Shown piece after piece: positions 1-6,443 of a stretch of DNA of 12,251 bases. The translations under genes and the position numbers were made by a program. The notes under the pieces are model-generated. The model was not told the DNA's origin. It saw nothing but the letters and a program-made list of their open reading frames with translations, and did no database searches. The DNA lies in the NCBI GenBank assembly GCA_944329545.1, contig CALVIK010000060.1:1-12251 (forward strand), in the 5' to 3' direction. The DNA comes from an uncultured Bacilli bacterium (GTDB lineage: Bacteria; Bacillota_I; Bacilli_A; RF39; UBA660). Within the stretch, counting starts at the first letter, position 1. Every line of letters starts with the position of its first letter.

Positions 1-1
1 A

Positions 2-1279
2 GTATTAGTATTAATGGGAGTGGGTTATGCGGTATTTAATGCGCAGCTAAAAATAAATGGAACAAGTAGTATAAGTAGTGAATGGAATATTAGAATAACA
101 AATATTGAAACTGTATTACCATCAGAAACGGGAGCACCAATACCAGATGGATATAATATAAGTGAGCCTACTTATACGGCGGAAAGTGCCACATTTAATG
201 CTGGTTTTGAAACTCCAGGAAGTATGATTGCTTATGTTGTTGAAATATCTAACTTAGGAAGTATTGATGGACAGGTTACAATAGGGAATTTAAGTTGTGG
301 AGATAATGAGGCTATATGGTGTAGGGCACTAGCAATGGATGCTAATCCATATAATGGGGGGCAACCAACTAATGAATTTGAATTTGATTATGGTAATCAA
401 GATTATAGTGATATAGAAATTACATTAAAATCAAATGAAAAACATTATATAACAGTTATGGTAGCTTATGCAGATGTCGAAGAACAACCAACAGATTTAG
501 ACGCAGAAATAAAACTAGATTTAACATATGAACAATATGTTAATCCAAATATTACTGGAGAAACTGTTTTAGTAGGTAATCAGCAAGTGGATGTTATGAA
601 AAATGGTGATGGTTTATATGCTGATGAATATGAGACTGGCAGATATATTTATAAAGGGACAAATCCAGCTAATTATATTGAATTTAATGGAGAAATGTGG
701 AGAATAATATCTGTTGAAAGTGATGGAACTATTAAGATTATACGAAATGAAATGATTGGAAATAGAGTATGGGAAAGTTTAGATTCTAATTATTGGGGGA
801 AACCAGTAGAATTAAACACATATTTAAATGAAGAATATTTGCCAACTTTATCCGATTCTGATAAAGTAGTATCACATATATGGAATGTAGGTGGTGTAAC
901 TTATGGTAATAATGATTTAGCTGTTCAAATAAGCGATGAAAAAGCAGAAACTTGGAATGGTAAAGTTGCATTACTTACTGTTAGTGAATATTTAAGAGCA
1001 AATAGTAATATGACAGAATGTGGTTCTTTTCAATTAAATAATGCTAATTTTGAAATTTGTACTCTTACAAATTGGATGTTTACAAATTCAAGTTATTGGA
1101 CAATTTCACCATATGTTGGTACCTCACGCAGTGTTTTATATGTGAAATCAAATGGTAGTATAAGCACTAGCTATAACACATATGTTTACGATGGTGTCAT
1201 TCCAGTTTTATATTTATCATCTAATATTACTTTATCTGGGCAGGGAACTTTGGAGGAACCATATGTTATAGTAAATTAA
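2..1279 (+). CDS. Secreted or surface protein with C-terminal lectin-like variable domain (5' partial)
   Basis: The reading frame is open through the left edge (codons GTA TTA GTA TTA before ATG 14), so the true start is outside and only the tail of a hydrophobic leader is seen (VLVLMGVGYAVF). Residues below count from the ATG at 14. Residues 20-175 are beta-rich without catalytic motifs and resemble TasA/camelysin-type, SipW-processed proteins (conserved-looking FETPGSMIAYVVEISNLG). Residues 220-421 resemble a domain common in gut Bacillota surface proteins (DUF6273-like, from memory): a W-R-I-I-S-V start, a WTISP motif at 362-366, GVIPVLYL at 394-401 and a final GQGTLEEPYVI. Two cysteine pairs (C95/C103, C336/C349) could form disulfides outside the cell. 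Codons 370-395 carry an unusual run of C-ending codons, described separately. The likely role is surface display or ligand binding. That is inferred from fold resemblance only, and no enzymatic function is visible. Confidence 0.8.
   Translation, partial: VLVLMGVGYAVFNAQLKINGTSSISSEWNIRITNIETVLPSETGAPIPDGYNISEPTYTAESATFNAGFETPGSMIAYVVEISNLGSIDGQVTIGNLSCGDNEAIWCRALAMDANPYNGGQPTNEFEFDYGNQDYSDIEITLKSNEKHYITVMVAYADVEEQPTDLDAEIKLDLTYEQYVNPNITGETVLVGNQQVDVMKNGDGLYADEYETGRYIYKGTNPANYIEFNGEMWRIISVESDGTIKIIRNEMIGNRVWESLDSNYWGKPVELNTYLNEEYLPTLSDSDKVVSHIWNVGGVTYGNNDLAVQISDEKAETWNGKVALLTVSEYLRANSNMTECGSFQLNNANFEICTLTNWMFTNSSYWTISPYVGTSRSVLYVKSNGSISTSYNTYVYDGVIPVLYLSSNITLSGQGTLEEPYVIVN
1121..1198 (+). other. 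Candidate DGR-type variable region within the surface-protein gene
   Basis: Seven of these 26 codons end in C: ACC 1121, CGC 1127, AGC 1163, AGC 1169, AAC 1175, TAC 1187 and GTC 1196. I count only 8 C-ending codons in the 369 codons from ATG 14 up to here and none in the 27 after. All seven can be reached from AAC by changing adenines only, which is the footprint of diversity-generating retroelements. The position also fits: near the 3' end, between WTISP and GVIPVLYL of a domain that may have a C-type-lectin-like fold. No template repeat or reverse transcriptase is in the window, so this remains a hypothesis. Confidence 0.45.
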
Positions 1280-1283
1280 ATTT

Positions 1284-1308
1284 AGCCTTTATGGCTTTTT
1301 TTCTTTTT
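1284..1308 (+). terminator. Short rho-independent terminator after the surface-protein gene
   Basis: A 4-bp stem AGCC/GGCT (1284-1287 with 1293-1296) and a 5-nt loop are followed by a long T-rich tract interrupted once by C. The stem is short, so termination may be partial. It starts 5 nt after the stop codon and precedes a new promoter. Confidence 0.55.
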
Positions 1309-1332
1309 AAAAATATCATTATTTAAAAAATA

Positions 1333-1341
1333 TGTTATAAT
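1333..1341 (+). promoter_or_regulatory. Extended -10 promoter for priA
   Basis: TG-T-TATAAT is a perfect extended -10 element. No good -35 hexamer lies at the usual distance, which extended -10 promoters can do without. It ends 19 nt before the priA ATG. Transcription would start near 1348, giving a leader only long enough to hold the ribosome site GAAGGTGA at 1349-1356. Confidence 0.7.
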
Positions 1342-1360
1342 TTTTACAGAAGGTGATATA

Positions 1361-3496
1361 ATGTATGCAGATGTTTTAGTAGAAATAGTAAGCAAAAATA
1401 TTGATAAAACTTTTACTTATAAAGTTCCTGAAAATACTAAAGTAGGTATGCGAGTTTTAGTCCCTTTTGGAAAGCGAAAAATTGAAGGTTTTGTTCTAAA
1501 AATATATCAAAAACAAAATTTTGATTATGAAGTGAAAGAAATCATTAAAGTAATAGATGAATATCCTGTTATTAATAAAGAAATGCTAGAACTTGGAAAA
1601 TACATTAGTCAAAAAACATTATCATCATTGATTACTTGTTATCAAGTGATGCTCCCTAAAGCGTTAAAAGCTGGTCATAAAAATAATATTAATAAAAAAT
1701 ATATTACTATTTTAGAAATAATTCATGAAGTAGAATTAAATGGTAAGCAGTTAGAAATATATAATTTAATAAAACAAGGGCATAATATAAAAAGTGAACT
1801 TAATAAAATATCTAGTTATGCGGTAAAAAGATTAATAGAAAATAATGTTGTTCGAGAAATAAAAAAAGAAGTTTATCGGATAGAAGAAAGCGCAGAAAGC
1901 ATAGAAAACAATCAGTTATTAACTAACGAACAAAAAAATGTTCTAAGTAAAGTTGTTTTAAATAAATTTAAGCCATATTTGCTTTATGGGGTTACTGGTA
2001 GTGGAAAAACTTTAGTTTATATTAAATTAATTGAAAAAGTTTTAAAAATAAACAAAGAAGCTATTTTATTAGTTCCAGAAATAAGTTTAACTCCACAAGT
2101 TGTTAATATTTTTAAAAGTCATTTTGGAAAAGTTGTTGCCATTTTACATAGTGCCCTTAATGATGGCGAAAAATATGATGAATGGCGCAAAATTGAAAAA
2201 GGCGAAGCCAAGGTCGTTATTGGCGCTAGAAGTGCTATTTTCGCACCTTTTAATAATTTAGGTATTATTATTATTGACGAAGAACATTCAAGTACTTATA
2301 AACAAGAAAACACACCAAGATATCATGCAATTGATGTTGCTATCAAAAGAGCGCAAACGCATAACTGTCCAGTTATGATGGCTAGTGCTACCCCTAGTGT
2401 AGAAAGTTATACAAGAGCTAAAGCGGGTATTTATACTTTGTTAGAAATGAAAAAGCGTGTTAACAATAATTTACCGGCAGTTACATTAGTTGATATGCAA
2501 AAAGAAATAAAAAAGGGACATCGTATTTTTTCGGAAATTTTAACAACTAAAATAAATGAAAGATTAAAAAAACATGAGCAGATAATTGTTTTATTAAATA
2601 GACGCGGATTTTCTACAGTAGTTACTTGTAAAGAATGCGGTTTTACGCACAAATGTCCTAATTGTGATATTCCTCTTACTTATCATAAAAAAAATAACTA
2701 CATGAAATGTCATTATTGTAATTATACCGTACCTAAATTAGTTGTTTGTCCAAATTGTAAAAGTAAAAACATTAATTCTTTTGGAATGGGAACAGAAAAG
2801 TTAGAAGAACTGTTAAAAGAAAAATTTTCGGCTAAAGTTATTCGGATGGATATTGATACCACTAGTAAAAAAGGTGCCCATGAAAAAATAATTAAAGCTT
2901 TTGAAAATAAAGAATATGATATTTTATTAGGTACGCAAATGATTGCTAAAGGTTTAGATTTTCCTAATGTTACTTTAGTTTGCGTTATAAATGGTGATAG
3001 TTCTTTGAATATTCCAGATTTTCGTAGTAGTGAAAGAACATTCGAACTGTTAAATCAAGTAGCTGGCCGAGCTGGTCGAGGCAATAAAAAAGGCGAAGTC
3101 ATTATCGAAGGATTTAATATAAATCATTATAGTATGATTTGTGCAAGTAAACATGATTATTTGACTTTTTATAAGGAAGAGATGAAAATTAGAAAAGCTT
3201 TAAAATATCCTCCATATTATAATTTGACGAAAATTACTATTAGCGGCAAAAATGAAACAGAAGTAAATAAAGAAGCTGATAAAATTGCTAACTATTTAAG
3301 AAAAAAATTAATAAACAATATTATTTTAGGCCCTAGTTATGCTCTAAGACCAAAATTAAACAATATTTATTATATGCAAATAATTGTTAAATATAAAAAT
3401 ACGAAAGAAGTATATAGTGATTTTGTTTTTATTAAAAATAAGTATAGTAAAAGTAAAATAAATGTGACGATTGATTTAAATCCTTTGAAAATGTAA
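1361..3496 (+). CDS. priA: Primosomal protein N' (replication restart helicase PriA)
   Basis: PriA is a superfamily 2 3'-5' DNA helicase that recognises stalled forks and starts reloading of the replicative helicase. The 711-residue product shows the family's features in order. An N-terminal 3'-DNA-binding domain covers roughly 1-100. The Walker A motif is GVTGSGKT (210-217), followed by LVPEISLTPQ (237-246). The DEEH box (306-309) and SATPS (342-346) come next. A zinc region has eight cysteines (423, 426, 432, 435, 450, 453, 463, 466). GTQMIAKGLDFPNV (524-537) and the arginine-finger motif QVAGRAGRG (566-574) complete the helicase core. From memory, E. coli PriA is about 730 residues and B. 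subtilis about 800. The shortening here seems to fall in the winged-helix segment around 105-185. The start is fixed by GAAGGTGA 5 nt before the ATG. fmt follows after 36 nt, an order common in Bacillota, although def, often placed between them, is missing. Confidence 0.97.
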   Translation: MYADVLVEIVSKNIDKTFTYKVPENTKVGMRVLVPFGKRKIEGFVLKIYQKQNFDYEVKEIIKVIDEYPVINKEMLELGKYISQKTLSSLITCYQVMLPKALKAGHKNNINKKYITILEIIHEVELNGKQLEIYNLIKQGHNIKSELNKISSYAVKRLIENNVVREIKKEVYRIEESAESIENNQLLTNEQKNVLSKVVLNKFKPYLLYGVTGSGKTLVYIKLIEKVLKINKEAILLVPEISLTPQVVNIFKSHFGKVVAILHSALNDGEKYDEWRKIEKGEAKVVIGARSAIFAPFNNLGIIIIDEEHSSTYKQENTPRYHAIDVAIKRAQTHNCPVMMASATPSVESYTRAKAGIYTLLEMKKRVNNNLPAVTLVDMQKEIKKGHRIFSEILTTKINERLKKHEQIIVLLNRRGFSTVVTCKECGFTHKCPNCDIPLTYHKKNNYMKCHYCNYTVPKLVVCPNCKSKNINSFGMGTEKLEELLKEKFSAKVIRMDIDTTSKKGAHEKIIKAFENKEYDILLGTQMIAKGLDFPNVTLVCVINGDSSLNIPDFRSSERTFELLNQVAGRAGRGNKKGEVIIEGFNINHYSMICASKHDYLTFYKEEMKIRKALKYPPYYNLTKITISGKNETEVNKEADKIANYLRKKLINNIILGPSYALRPKLNNIYYMQIIVKYKNTKEVYSDFVFIKNKYSKSKINVTIDLNPLKM

Positions 3497-3503
3497 AAAA
3501 ATA

Positions 3504-3512
3504 TGCTAAAAT
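3504..3512 (+). promoter_or_regulatory. Extended -10-like element before fmt
   Basis: TG-C-TAAAAT lies in the 36-nt gap between the priA stop and the fmt ATG, 20 nt upstream of the latter. It matches the arrangement of the promoters before priA and ltaS. It could let fmt and the two following genes be transcribed independently of priA. No terminator separates them, so readthrough from priA is also expected. Confidence 0.5.
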
Positions 3513-3519
3513 TAATAAT

Positions 3520-3525
3520 AGGGTG
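3520..3525 (+). promoter_or_regulatory. Ribosome binding site that decides the fmt start
   Basis: AGGGTG sits 7 nt before the ATG at 3533. The alternative in-frame ATG at 3503 has no Shine-Dalgarno site and overlaps the -10-like element, so it would not be on the mRNA made from that promoter. Confidence 0.7.
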
Positions 3526-3532
3526 TGATGCT

Positions 3533-4486
3533 ATGGATTTAGAAAAAATAAATATAAATAAAGATCCAGTAATTATTTTTATGGGGACACCAGAATTTAG
3601 TGTTCCTGTATTAGAAGGGCTTATCAAAAATTATCAAGTTCGGGCAATTATTACGCAACCTGATAAAAAAGTAGGAAGAAAAGGGGAAATAAAACCAACG
3701 CCAGTAAAGGAAGTGGCTTTAAAACATAATATTTTGTGTTTGCAACCAAATAAAATTAGAGAGGCCCTGCAAGAAATTAACCAATTAGAGCCTGATTTAA
3801 TTATTACTTGTGCTTATGGGCAAATTTTACCATTAGATTTACTTGTTATTCCTCGCCTTGGCTGTATTAATGTTCACGCTTCGCTGCTTCCTAAATTAAG
3901 GGGTGGGGCGCCTATTCACCATGCTATTATGGATGGCGAGGTGGAAACTGGTATTACAATAATGTATATGGCTGAAGGTATGGATAGTGGTGATATTATA
4001 AGTCAAAAAGCTATTCCTATTACAAGTGATGAAACCGCTTCGTCTTTGCACGATAAACTAAAAATATTAGGGCGTGATTTACTTTTAGAAACTTTACCTA
4101 GTATTTTAAATGGCACTAATAAAAGAATAAAACAAGATGAAGCAAAAGTTACTTATGGTTTTAACATTACTAGAGAAGATGAAAAAATAAACTTTAATGA
4201 CACAAAAAGAAACATCGTTAATAAAGTAAGAGGTCTTAATTCTTGGCCAGGAGCTTATTGTTTATTTGAAGATAAGGTGTTAAAGGTTTGGGCTTGCCGG
4301 CGAACCAATAATGTTTTTGATAATTTAAGAGATGGCACCATTACTAATATATATCAAGATGGCTTTGGTGTTAAAGTTAGTAATGGAGAAGTTGTTTTTA
4401 CCGAAGTACAGCTTGCTGGTAAAAGTAAAATTAAAGCTGTGGATTTTGCTAATGGTCACAATTTAATTGGTAAGGTGCTTAAATAA
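3533..4486 (+). CDS. fmt: Methionyl-tRNA formyltransferase
   Basis: Fmt transfers the formyl group of 10-formyl-tetrahydrofolate to methionyl-initiator tRNA in the cytoplasm. From ATG 3533 the product is 317 residues, the usual length for the family. The N-terminal formyltransferase domain begins IIFMGTPEFSVPVLEGL (near 14-30). The catalytic triad is visible as N113 and H115 in INVHASLLPKLRGGAP and D151 in GMDSGDI. The N-to-D spacing of 38 equals that of the E. coli enzyme (N106, H108, D144). After about 205 comes the OB-fold C-terminal domain that binds tRNA, including a VRGLNSWPGAY motif (232-242). An ATG 30 nt upstream was rejected because it lacks a ribosome site. The stop codon overlaps the next ATG by one base (TAATG), so translation is probably coupled. 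Peptide deformylase, the partner enzyme, is not in this cluster. Confidence 0.96.
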   Translation: MDLEKININKDPVIIFMGTPEFSVPVLEGLIKNYQVRAIITQPDKKVGRKGEIKPTPVKEVALKHNILCLQPNKIREALQEINQLEPDLIITCAYGQILPLDLLVIPRLGCINVHASLLPKLRGGAPIHHAIMDGEVETGITIMYMAEGMDSGDIISQKAIPITSDETASSLHDKLKILGRDLLLETLPSILNGTNKRIKQDEAKVTYGFNITREDEKINFNDTKRNIVNKVRGLNSWPGAYCLFEDKVLKVWACRRTNNVFDNLRDGTITNIYQDGFGVKVSNGEVVFTEVQLAGKSKIKAVDFANGHNLIGKVLK

Positions 4487-5181
4487 TGGAAAATGAAGTA
4501 AAAGAAAAAACAAAATTAGAAATTATTAAAGAGCTGTGGAAAAACCCCAAAACCCACGCTATTATTGTTTTAGGATTTTGGCTTATTTTTATTGGCATTT
4601 TAATTCTTTTTTTAAAAATATCATCAATAACTAAAGAAACAGCTGTAAATCCAGAATCAGTTTCCCCGTTAGATAAGTTTAACAAAATGACTTCTTATGA
4701 ATTTAATTATACTGCCAATGATTTATCTTTAAATGGCCTATATTATCAAGACAAATATTTACTATATTTAGATAATCAAAAATATTATAAAAGTAATGCT
4801 TTATATAAAATTAGTGATAATATTGAACTTAGTGAAGAAATTGAAATATTAAAATTAAACAATAAAATGCTTTATAATTTAATTAAAGATATAACCCCAG
4901 TGCAAAATAATGAATATAACAGTTATTTAGTACCTTTGATGAATTTTATTAAAGAATATGAAAACATTAATGTTACTGATTATAATTTAGCAACTTATAA
5001 TATTGTCGTAAATGTTTATCAAAAAAATGATACTATTAATAAAGTTATTATCGATTTAACTAATTATTATAAATATAAACAGCTAAATATAGATTCATAT
5101 ATACTAAATATTAGTTATTATAATATTAATAATCTTAGTGACTTTACTAAAGAATACGAAGAAATGATAGGAGAGAAATAA
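4486..5181 (+). CDS. Single-pass membrane protein of unknown function
   Basis: I do not recognise this 231-residue protein. A basic and acidic N-terminal cytoplasmic stretch (about 1-24) is followed by one strong membrane segment at about 25-43. A polar domain of nearly 190 residues, rich in Asn, Tyr, Ile and Lys, would face the outside. There are no cysteines and no lipobox, so it is an anchored protein and not a lipoprotein. The start overlaps the fmt stop by one base. AAGGTG at 4472-4477 serves as the ribosome site, 8 nt before the ATG. Its own stop overlaps the next gene's ATG in the same way, so fmt and the two membrane proteins form a tightly coupled unit. High Asn/Tyr content is in line with the low GC of the region, so composition says little about function. 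Confidence 0.8.
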   Translation: MENEVKEKTKLEIIKELWKNPKTHAIIVLGFWLIFIGILILFLKISSITKETAVNPESVSPLDKFNKMTSYEFNYTANDLSLNGLYYQDKYLLYLDNQKYYKSNALYKISDNIELSEEIEILKLNNKMLYNLIKDITPVQNNEYNSYLVPLMNFIKEYENINVTDYNLATYNIVVNVYQKNDTINKVIIDLTNYYKYKQLNIDSYILNISYYNINNLSDFTKEYEEMIGEK

Positions 5182-5489
5182 TGACTGTACAATTAATGAT
5201 TTTAATATTGGCCTTAGTTGCCGTGATAATTTTATTTAAAAATTTTAATGCTTGCATTTACTTTATAGTTATCGTAGATATTTTACTTAGAATATTTACT
5301 TATTTAAAAACTTATATTTTAAAAGATGATGCTTTTGACTTTTTAAGTTTAATACCAACAAATGTACCAGCAATTTTACAAAGTTTTGATTTAGGTATGT
5401 TTAATGACATTGTTATGTTCTTATATGTTGTAATTTATATCATCTTTGAAGTATTAATTATTAAAACTTTTATTAATAAAAAATTTTAA
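5181..5489 (+). CDS. Small multi-pass membrane protein of unknown function
   Basis: The 102-residue product is very hydrophobic, with probable membrane segments at about 3-19, 24-42 and 76-97. A short polar loop lies between the second and third. No family motif is recognised. The ATG overlaps the previous stop by one base (TAATG) and is preceded by a good GGAGAG ribosome site. It is the last gene of the fmt unit, since a clear hairpin terminator starts two bases after its stop. The small size and the coupling to the preceding single-pass protein suggest the two act together in the membrane, which is inference from position only. Confidence 0.75.
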   Translation: MTVQLMILILALVAVIILFKNFNACIYFIVIVDILLRIFTYLKTYILKDDAFDFLSLIPTNVPAILQSFDLGMFNDIVMFLYVVIYIIFEVLIIKTFINKKF

Positions 5490-5490
5490 T

Positions 5491-5511
5491 CCAGTAATGA
5501 CTGGTTTTTTT
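5491..5511 (+). terminator. Rho-independent terminator of the priA-fmt unit
   Basis: A perfect 5-bp stem CCAGT/ACTGG (5491-5495 with 5500-5504) and a 4-nt loop are followed directly by seven T residues. It sits immediately after the stop of the small membrane protein and before a fresh promoter. Confidence 0.85.
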
Positions 5512-5520
5512 CATAAATGT

Positions 5521-5549
5521 TTGACTTTAACTAATAAATAATTTATAAT
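5521..5549 (+). promoter_or_regulatory. SigmaA-type promoter for the prepilin gene
   Basis: TTGACT (5521-5526) and TATAAT (5544-5549) are separated by exactly 17 nt, a near-consensus housekeeping promoter. The -10 ends 25 nt before the ATG. The ribosome site AGGA at 5561-5564 is a little far from the start codon (10 nt). Confidence 0.8.
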
Positions 5550-5574
5550 TTATTTAGAATAGGAATGTGAACAT

Positions 5575-5928
5575 ATGAAAAAGGGATTTACTTTAATTGA
5601 ACTGCTAGCAGTTATTGCTATTTTAGCGCTTATCGCCATGATTGTTTTTCCAGCTATTAATTCAGCCATTAAAACGGCGGGAGAAGATGCTTATAATAAT
5701 CAAGTAAAAATAATTGAAAATGCCGCTAAAGAATGGGGACTTGCTAATGTGGAAAAGCTTCCAGATGTGGTAGGTGACACTTATAATGTAACCGTAACAA
5801 CTTTAATAGATGAAGGATATATTTCTGATGAGGATGTTAAAGATCCTAGAGATACTACTAAAGAATTAACCGGTAAAGTTATAATCACTTATGAATCGAA
5901 TCAATATACTTATCGATATAGCGAATAG
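5575..5928 (+). CDS. Type IV pilin-like (pseudopilin) protein
   Basis: The 117-residue product opens with a textbook prepilin N-terminus: a short basic leader MKKG, cleavage before F5, and the mature start FTLIELLAVIAILALIAMIV with the conserved glutamate at mature position 5 (E9). The hydrophobic helix of about 20 residues both anchors the protein and packs in the pilus core. A prepilin peptidase normally cleaves and methylates it. The C-terminal part (about 45-117) is a small alpha/beta head of a kind common in Bacillota pilin-like proteins (LIDEGYI, KDP, LTGKVIITYESNQYTY). No ATPase, platform protein, prepilin peptidase or other pilin is nearby, so it is an orphan whose assembly machinery must be elsewhere. 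It has its own strong promoter. Roles in a ComG-like uptake pilus or in adhesion are both possible. Confidence 0.88.
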   Translation: MKKGFTLIELLAVIAILALIAMIVFPAINSAIKTAGEDAYNNQVKIIENAAKEWGLANVEKLPDVVGDTYNVTVTTLIDEGYISDEDVKDPRDTTKELTGKVIITYESNQYTYRYSE

Positions 5929-5932
5929 TTTG

Positions 5933-5961
5933 TTGTAAATTAAAAAGAAATATAGTATAAT
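5933..5961 (+). promoter_or_regulatory. Promoter for the 5979-9310 gene group
   Basis: TTGTAA (5933-5938) and a perfect TATAAT (5956-5961) are 17 nt apart. It starts just after the prepilin stop codon. The -10 ends 17 nt before the next ATG, leaving room for little more than the AGAGGTGG ribosome site (5967-5974). No terminator is visible between the prepilin gene and this promoter. Confidence 0.65.
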
Positions 5962-5978
5962 TAAAAAGAGGTGGAAGT

Positions 5979-6443
5979 ATGAAAAACTTTATAAAAAAAC
6001 ATAAAAAATCATGTATAATTGGGGGAATTTTAATTTTACTCTTTCTTGTGTTTTTTGTTATCGTCTTTATTATGCCTTTATTTAGCAATAATAAATACGG
6101 AGATCGTTTAGAAGATATTGAAACACATGAAGTATCCAAAAATACCTTAAACGAAATTACCGACAAATTAAAAGAAAATGAAGGAGTCGAAAAAGCTAGT
6201 TACCATAAAGAAGGACGGATTTTAAACTTTATTGTAACAGTTAAAAATGATACAGCTTTAGATAAAGCTAAAGCGTATACAAATGTAGTAACAGATACTT
6301 TAAATAAAAAGACAAAAAATTATTACGATATTGAATTTTTCTTAACCACCAAAGAAGATAGTGATGTTTATCCTGTTATCGGTTATCATCATAAAGGCGC
6401 TAAAGAATTTTCATGGTCGAATGTAGGTGAGCAAAGTGAATAA
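5979..6443 (+). CDS. Membrane-anchored protein of unknown function
   Basis: I do not recognise this 154-residue protein. A lysine-rich N-terminus (MKNFIKKHKK) is followed by a membrane segment at about 12-33. The rest (36-154) lies outside under the positive-inside rule and alternates helix-like and strand-like stretches (about 51-66 helix, 80-88 strand, 92-110 helix, 117-125 strand). That pattern is reminiscent of small alpha/beta sandwich domains, but I cannot name a family. The C-terminus has an aromatic motif YPVIGYHHKG followed by EFSWS. The start is supported by AGAGGTGG 4 nt upstream. Its 3' end overlaps the receptor gene by 8 nt, so the two are probably translated together and may form a complex. 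Confidence 0.8.
   Translation: MKNFIKKHKKSCIIGGILILLFLVFFVIVFIMPLFSNNKYGDRLEDIETHEVSKNTLNEITDKLKENEGVEKASYHKEGRILNFIVTVKNDTALDKAKAYTNVVTDTLNKKTKNYYDIEFFLTTKEDSDVYPVIGYHHKGAKEFSWSNVGEQSE
6425..6431 (+). promoter_or_regulatory. Ribosome binding site that decides the receptor gene start
   Basis: AGGTGAG lies inside the end of the preceding gene, 4 nt before GTG 6436. An in-frame GTG at 6427 is part of this Shine-Dalgarno sequence itself and has no site upstream, so GTG 6436 is preferred. Confidence 0.6.

Noticed and set aside
786..971. Minus-strand open frame of 61 codons inside the surface-protein gene
   Set aside because: It is a shadow of the + strand gene, with no ribosome site and a sequence typical of antisense AT-rich DNA.
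3503..3532. Earlier in-frame ATG for fmt at 3503
   Set aside because: It has no Shine-Dalgarno site, lies inside the TG-n-TAAAAT element, and would add ten residues to a protein that already has the family length from ATG 3533.
2431..3627. Minus-strand open frames at 2431-2652 and 3370-3627
   Set aside because: They lie antisense to priA and the start of fmt, show no motif or ribosome site, and would conflict with certain genes.
4479..6166. Minus-strand open frames at 4479-4685 and 5885-6166
   Set aside because: Both are antisense to hydrophobic + strand segments and look like their reverse complements. No start signals support them.
6427..6435. GTG at 6427 as start of the receptor gene
   Set aside because: It is itself part of the AGGTGAG ribosome site and has none upstream. 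GTG 6436 is better placed. The difference is only three residues.
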